Origin: Bradyrhizobium sp.
GTDB taxonomy: Bacteria > Pseudomonadota > Alphaproteobacteria > Rhizobiales > Xanthobacteraceae
Assembly (NCBI RefSeq): GCF_016213215.1
Contig: NZ_JACRAW010000009.1
Span: 1-64,000, forward strand
Length of the DNA: 64,000 bases
Direction: 5' to 3'
Positions 60,072-64,000 of this stretch are shown piece by piece. How positions within the stretch are numbered: position 1 is the first letter of the stretch; each line of letters starts with the position of its first letter. The position numbers and the translations under genes were made by a program. Below the pieces are notes generated by a model, which worked only from the letters and a program-made list of their open reading frames with translations, made no database searches and had not been told where the DNA came from.

Positions 60072-60149
60072 GGCAAGGACGTTAGCATGACAATCGGGCC
60101 AAGCCGATATAAGCATGTCGGGAATTGAACACGAAATGCCGCTTCGACC

Positions 60150-60234
60150 GTCATTGCGAGCGCAGCGAAGCAATCCAGAATCGAGCCGCGGAAATAGTCT
60201 GGATTGCTTCGTCGCTTCGCTCCTCGCAATGACC
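60150..60234. repeat. Dispersed inverted-repeat element (GTCATTGCGAGCG type)
   Basis: The arms GTCATTGCGAGCGCAGCGAA...CAATCCAG and CTGGATTGCTTC...CTCGCAATGAC pair along most of the 85 bp. A common Bradyrhizobium repeat, recognised from memory, in the divergent gap between fdhD and mobB. Confidence 0.7.
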
Positions 60235-60286
60235 GCGGGTGCGGCGGTTCCACCGGCCGTGCGCCGCTGGCGGAGGTTGACCTCGG

Positions 60287-60814
60287 ATGAAAGTGATTGG
60301 CCTCGCAGGTTGGAGCGGCGCCGGCAAGACCACGCTGCTTGCGCGCCTCATCCCGCACCTTCTCAAGGAGGGCTTGCGCGTTTCCGTGATCAAGCATGCC
60401 CACCATCATTTCGACGTTGACGTGCCGGGCAAGGATTCCTGGCGCCACCGCGAGGCCGGCGCGACCGAGGTCCTGGTATCTTCCGAGAGACGGTGGGCCT
60501 TGATGCATGAACTGCGCGGGGCGCCCGAGCCGCGTCTTTCCGATCTGCTGCGGAAGCTGTCTCCTGTCGACCTCGTCGTTGTCGAGGGGTTCAAGCGCGA
60601 GCGGCTTCGCAAGATCGAGGTGCATCGTTCCGCCAACGGCAAGCCGTTTCTGTTTCCCGGCGATCCCCATATCGTGGGCATCGCGACCGATAGCTCCGTT
60701 GAAACCAGCCTTCCCTTGGCCCATCTCGATGATATCTCCTCGATCGCCGCGCTGATGCAGCAGGCGGCGATGCCGCTGGACGACCTGATCGCAATCCGCC
60801 CGGCGCAGGACTGA
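60287..60814 (+). CDS. mobB: Molybdopterin-guanine dinucleotide biosynthesis GTPase-like MobB
   Basis: A 175-residue P-loop protein: GLAGWSGAGKTTLLARLIPH at the N-terminus, VIKHAHHHFDVDVPGKDSWR with the family's His-rich stretch, and DLVVVEGFKRERLRKIEV. MobB assists MobA in making the dinucleotide cofactor. ATG 60287 is 9 nt after a GAGG. The upstream repeat separates it from fdhD. In the same orientation as moeA (9-bp gap). Confidence 0.87.
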   Translation: MKVIGLAGWSGAGKTTLLARLIPHLLKEGLRVSVIKHAHHHFDVDVPGKDSWRHREAGATEVLVSSERRWALMHELRGAPEPRLSDLLRKLSPVDLVVVEGFKRERLRKIEVHRSANGKPFLFPGDPHIVGIATDSSVETSLPLAHLDDISSIAALMQQAAMPLDDLIAIRPAQD

Positions 60815-60823
60815 AGAGGCACG

Positions 60824-62080
60824 ATGGCGCAACTGTCCGACGACTGCTTTGCCTTCGGTGGGCCGATGATGTCGGTCGATGAAGCCGTCGCGCTGATCGC
60901 TGCGCGCGTGCATGCGGTCGTCGACCTCGAGACCGTGCGACTTGTCGATGCGGATGGTCGTGTGCTCGCACGCAACATCGCTGCGCCGCTGCCGCTGCCG
61001 CCCTTCACCAATTCCGCCGTGGATGGGTACGCGGTGCGCAGCGAGGATCTTCCGAACACGTCGGAGCAGGCATTCCCGATCTCCGGCCGCATTCAGGCCG
61101 GCGCCGCGGCAACCGCGCCGCTCGAGCCCGGCCACGCCGCGCGTATCTTCACCGGCGCGCCGATGCCGCCGGGCGCGGATACCGTGTTCATGCAGGAAGA
61201 TGTCCGGATCGATGCCTCCGGCAAGGTGTTGCTGCCCCCGGGACTTAAGCCGGGCGCGAACGTTCGGCCGGCCGGCGAAGACATTCCGCAAGGCACGATG
61301 GCCTTGCCGGCGGGCCAACGCCTGCGTCCGCAGCATGTCGCGCTTGGTGCGGCGCTCGGACTGACCGGGTTCGAGGTTGTCAGGCGGATCCGTGTCGCGG
61401 TGTTTTCGACCGGCAACGAACTGGCTGCGCCGGGCGAGAAGCGTGCTGCCGCGCAGCTGTTCGATTCCAACCGCGTCATGCTGATGGCGATGCTGCGCCG
61501 CCTCGGCTGCGACGTCAGCGACCTCGGCATCCTGCGCGACGAGCACACAGCTCTTGCCGGCGGACTGAAGAAGGTCGCCGGCGAACATGATCTGATCCTG
61601 ACCACCGGAGGCGTTTCGACGGGCGAGGAGGATCACGTCAAGGCGGCGGTCGAGAGCATCGGGACGCTCGTGTTGTGGCGCATGGCGATCAAGCCCGGCC
61701 GGCCCGTGGCAATGGGGATCATCGGCGGCACGCCCTTTATCGGCCTGCCTGGAAATCCGGTCGCGAGCTTCGTCACCTTCGTCCATGTGGTGCGGCCGAC
61801 GGTGCTGGCGCTGTCCGGTGCGTTGCCCGAACCGCTCGTCCCAATGCCCGTGCGCGCCGCGTTCACTTACAGGAAGAAGCCGGGCCGGCGCGAATATGTC
61901 CGCGTCAGCCTGCGCAAAGGCGGGGACGGCGCGCTCGAGGCCGTCAAGTTTCCGCGCGAGGGCGCGGGACTGTTGTCGTCGCTGGTCGACACCGACGGGC
62001 TGGTCGAGCTTGGCGAGAGCGTCACGCAGGTCGAACCGGCCCAAAACGTCGGCTTCCTCGCTTATGCGAGCCTGATCTGA
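60824..62080 (+). CDS. moeA: Molybdopterin molybdotransferase (MoeA)
   Basis: A 418-residue canonical MoeA: PPFTNSAVDGYAVRSEDL (domain I), IFTGAPMPPGADTVFMQEDV, RIRVAVFSTGNEL, LTTGGVSTGEEDHVKAAVES (in parts; cofactor motif) and FIGLPGNPVASFVTF. It inserts molybdate or tungstate into adenylated molybdopterin. It is the most standard of three MoeA-type genes here; ATG 60824 follows GAAGAGGCACG. Confidence 0.88.
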   Translation: MAQLSDDCFAFGGPMMSVDEAVALIAARVHAVVDLETVRLVDADGRVLARNIAAPLPLPPFTNSAVDGYAVRSEDLPNTSEQAFPISGRIQAGAAATAPLEPGHAARIFTGAPMPPGADTVFMQEDVRIDASGKVLLPPGLKPGANVRPAGEDIPQGTMALPAGQRLRPQHVALGAALGLTGFEVVRRIRVAVFSTGNELAAPGEKRAAAQLFDSNRVMLMAMLRRLGCDVSDLGILRDEHTALAGGLKKVAGEHDLILTTGGVSTGEEDHVKAAVESIGTLVLWRMAIKPGRPVAMGIIGGTPFIGLPGNPVASFVTFVHVVRPTVLALSGALPEPLVPMPVRAAFTYRKKPGRREYVRVSLRKGGDGALEAVKFPREGAGLLSSLVDTDGLVELGESVTQVEPAQNVGFLAYASLI

Positions 62081-62125
62081 CGATGCCGCGTTGACCTTGA
62101 CGACCCGGATGTTCATGTTCCTCGC

Positions 62126-62389
62126 ATGACCAGGACGAAAATCGATCTCACCGGACTGAAATGTCCGTTGCCGGCGCTCAAGACGCGAAAGGCCTTGAAG
62201 CCGTTGCAGGCCGGCGACCAGCTCGAGGTGCACTGCACGGATCCGCTGTCGGTAATCGACATTCCCAACCTGATCCGCGAGACGGGTGACAAGGTTGAGA
62301 TCACCGAGCGCAGCGAAGGCCGCATCGTCTTTTTGATAGAGAAGGCGAATGGCGCGATAGGGAAAGCAAATGAGGCTTCCGACGCCTGA
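62126..62389 (+). CDS. TusA/SirA-like sulphur carrier protein
   Basis: An 87-residue protein. TKIDLTGLKCPLPALKTRKA at the N-terminus carries the Cys-Pro-x-Pro motif of TusA-type proteins (CPLPA), where the cysteine would hold a persulphide. Members of this family near fdhD are thought to move sulphur toward the formate dehydrogenase cofactor. Lone cysteine aside from C at about residue 34. The gap to moeA is 45 bp, so it may share its transcript. Confidence 0.78.
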   Translation: MTRTKIDLTGLKCPLPALKTRKALKPLQAGDQLEVHCTDPLSVIDIPNLIRETGDKVEITERSEGRIVFLIEKANGAIGKANEASDA

Positions 62390-62729
62390 TCGCTCGGACA
62401 TTGTCCTTTGCCAGTCGAGAGTGTTGCCGCATAGGTTCCAATGCATCTGATTTTCGCGGCCGGTGTCGATTTTGCCTTGCGTTTCCCGCGTCGCTGAGTG
62501 TTCAAGACTCCAAGGCTGACATTGAAGGCGGAGTTTCCGACTGGATCGCAAACAAAGCCGAAGTTCTGAATGGAACCTGAGAACAGAGGCCTCGCCGACG
62601 AAGAACGCTGGTTTTGAGATCGGCATGAACAGGAGCTGAGGCCGAGCCTTTGGGAATTTGCCGATCAACACCGGCGTGGGGTGAAGGCTGGAAGGCCCTC
62701 AAATGCTTACTAGCCCACGATAATCTGGT
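62390..62729. other. Gap before the formate dehydrogenase gene, no gene seen
   Basis: The 382-bp gap 62390-62771 holds no convincing gene. Only the 19-bp promoter-like block at 62730-62748 stands out; no terminator-like stem with T run follows the TusA-like gene. Confidence 0.45.
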
Positions 62730-62748
62730 TGGCATCTGGCATGCCAGA
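62730..62748 (+). promoter_or_regulatory. Sigma-54-like element overlapping a 14-bp palindrome
   Basis: TGGCAT-CTGGC-ATGC matches the sigma-54 pattern GG-N10-GC (GG at 62731-62732, GC at 62743-62744), which would place the start at about 62756, 16 bp before the ATG at 62772. The same bases carry TCTGGCA/TGCCAGA, a perfect palindrome (62735-62748). One may be fortuitous; the -12 side has ATGC rather than TTGC. Confidence 0.4.
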
Positions 62749-62771
62749 GGATAGGGTTGATCAGCCGCAAG

Positions 62772-64000
62772 ATGACGGGACGGGACGCGATGAGTCATGA
62801 CGTGCACCAGGTTCGCTCCTTCGAGCATCCCGGCGAAGGACGACGGCGGGCCAAGGCGACGTCCAAGGGCCGCCAGGTCGATCCGGCCGCCGCACAGGAG
62901 ATCGAACTCTTGCTCGGCGACAAGCCGCGGCGGCGTGACCTCCTGATCGAACATCTGCACCTGATCCAGGACAAGTATCACCAGATCTCCGCGGCGCATC
63001 TCGCGGCGCTGGCGGACGAAATGAAGCTGTCCTTCGCCGAAGTATTCGAAACCGCGACCTTCTACGCGCATTTCGACGTCGTGAAGGAAGGCGAGCCGAA
63101 CATTGCGCCGCTCACCATCCGCGTCTGCGACTCGCTCACCTGCGCCATGCTGGGCGGCGAGAAGCTTCTGGAGCAGCTTCAGAGCAAGGCCGGTCCTTCC
63201 ATCCGCGTGGTGCGCGCGCCCTGCGTCGGCCGCTGCGACACCGCGCCGGCGGCCGAGGTCGGCCACAACTTCGTCGATCGCGCGACCGTCGAGAATGTGC
63301 TCGCCACAGCAAAGGCCGGTGAGACCCATGCGCATCTGCCGAACTACATCGGATATGACTCCTATGTTGCGGCCGGCGGCTACAGGGTTCTGAACCGGCT
63401 GCGCTCGGGCGAATTGCCGCGGGAAGAGCTCTTGAAGGCGCTCGATGACGCCGGCCTGCGCGGCCTTGGCGGCGCGGGCTTTCCCGCCGGGCGCAAATGG
63501 CGCGCGGTGCTGGGCGAGCCCGGTCCGCGTCTGATGGCGGTCAATGGCGACGAAGGCGAGCCGGGCACGTTCAAGGACCGCTATTATCTCGAGACCGATC
63601 CGCATCGCTTTATCGAAGGCACGCTGATCGGCGCCCAAGTGGTGGAAGCGAGCGATGTCTACATCTACATGCGCGACGAATATCCGGTGTCGCGCGAAAT
63701 CCTGGAGCGCGAGATCGCGAAGCTTCCCGAGGGCGGTCCGCGCCTGCACCTGCGCCGCGGCGCCGGCGCCTACATCTGCGGCGAGGAATCCTCGCTGCTG
63801 GAAAGCCTCGAGGGCAAGCGCGGCCTGCCGCGGCACAAGCCGCCTTATCCGTTCCAGGTCGGCCTGTTCGGCCTGCCGACCCTGATCAACAATGTCGAGA
63901 CGCTGTGGTGGGTGCGCGACATCGTCGAGAAGGGCGCCGACTGGTGGAACAGCCATGGCCGCAACGACCGTCATGGTCTGCGCTCCTTCTCGGTTTCGGG
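62772..64000 (+). CDS. NAD-dependent formate dehydrogenase beta subunit, NuoE-NuoF fusion (FdsB/FdhB-like), partial at right edge
   Basis: At least 409 residues, cut by the window end. Residues about 35-185 are NuoE-like with [2Fe-2S] cysteines in CDSLTC (about 119-124) and CVGRC (about 160-164). Residues about 195 on are NuoF-like: GLGGAGFPAGRKW (about 233), VNGDEGEPGTFKDRYY (about 257; FMN/NADH site), YICGEESSLLESLEGKRG. The fused beta subunit is the layout of the W-containing formate dehydrogenase 1 of Methylobacterium. The alpha (formate) subunit would follow off the edge. Start ATG 62772 or 62790. Electrons would go from formate to NAD. Confidence 0.87.
   Translation, partial: MTGRDAMSHDVHQVRSFEHPGEGRRRAKATSKGRQVDPAAAQEIELLLGDKPRRRDLLIEHLHLIQDKYHQISAAHLAALADEMKLSFAEVFETATFYAHFDVVKEGEPNIAPLTIRVCDSLTCAMLGGEKLLEQLQSKAGPSIRVVRAPCVGRCDTAPAAEVGHNFVDRATVENVLATAKAGETHAHLPNYIGYDSYVAAGGYRVLNRLRSGELPREELLKALDDAGLRGLGGAGFPAGRKWRAVLGEPGPRLMAVNGDEGEPGTFKDRYYLETDPHRFIEGTLIGAQVVEASDVYIYMRDEYPVSREILEREIAKLPEGGPRLHLRRGAGAYICGEESSLLESLEGKRGLPRHKPPYPFQVGLFGLPTLINNVETLWWVRDIVEKGADWWNSHGRNDRHGLRSFSVS

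Noticed and set aside
60068..62671. 867-residue leftward frame over mobB and moeA
   Set aside because: Antisense shadow of mobB, moeA and the TusA-like gene; repetitive Arg/His/Gln/Ala content and no family motif.
1..64000. CRISPR array or prophage
   Set aside because: No regularly spaced repeats of 25-40 bp, no cas-like genes and no phage structural or integrase genes were found.

Overview
The window looks like a piece of the chromosome of an alphaproteobacterium of the Bradyrhizobium/Rhodopseudomonas group. The evidence is high GC with strong GC-rich codon use, a cyclohexanecarboxylate/benzoate (ali/bad) cluster like that of Rhodopseudomonas palustris, many orphan solute-binding proteins, and several dispersed intergenic repeats that I recognise from Bradyrhizobium-type genomes (about 4.65, 19.6, 27.5-28.2, 49.5, 50.7 and 60.2 kb). 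I found no integrase, phage or CRISPR.

1-12.3 kb: anaerobic alicyclic/aromatic acid catabolism. A leftward ATP-dependent benzoyl-CoA reductase operon (badD, then badE running off the left edge) diverges from a fused two-gene 2-oxoacid:ferredoxin oxidoreductase (korAB), which could supply its low-potential electrons. A perfect FNR-type box lies between them. Next come regulator and modifier homologues (badM Rrf2, badL GNAT), a leftward badH-badI-aliB-aliA-MDR run, and a divergent MarR gene (badR) with a perfect 20-bp palindrome between. BadK is not in the window.

12.3-23.6 kb: two small unknown genes, a cytochrome c2, and an unknown acid/acyl-CoA unit (binding protein, APH-like kinase, acyl-CoA dehydrogenase, acyl-CoA ligase, FadR-type GntR regulator). 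Two matches to the FadR-subfamily operator consensus mark the divergent promoter and the regulator promoter. A flavoprotein/amidohydrolase pair follows.

23.6-37 kb: a membrane protein, a winged-helix/alpha-beta-hydrolase fusion, a lone Bug-type binding protein, a large dispersed repeat, a TRAP transporter (DctPQM), an aspartate-dehydrogenase-like protein, a complete tripartite tricarboxylate transporter (TctCBA) and an MDR oxidoreductase.

37-49.3 kb: the most interesting unit. A LysR gene diverges from pxpA-BCCP-accC-pxpB-pxpC, followed by a ribose-type ABC transporter, a GABA transaminase and a succinate-semialdehyde dehydrogenase. I propose an importer plus a split, biotin-dependent lactam (probably 2-pyrrolidinone) opening system that feeds GABA into succinate.

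49.3-64 kb: tRNA-Ile2 (CAT), two orphan binding proteins, then a tungstate/molybdate cofactor block: a TupR-like regulator, tupBCA, a MoeA-like protein, a MoeA-PBP fusion, mobA, fdhD, mobB, moeA, a TusA-like protein, and the start of a fused NuoE/NuoF-type formate dehydrogenase beta subunit cut by the right edge. This looks like one supply line for a W- or Mo-dependent NAD formate dehydrogenase.
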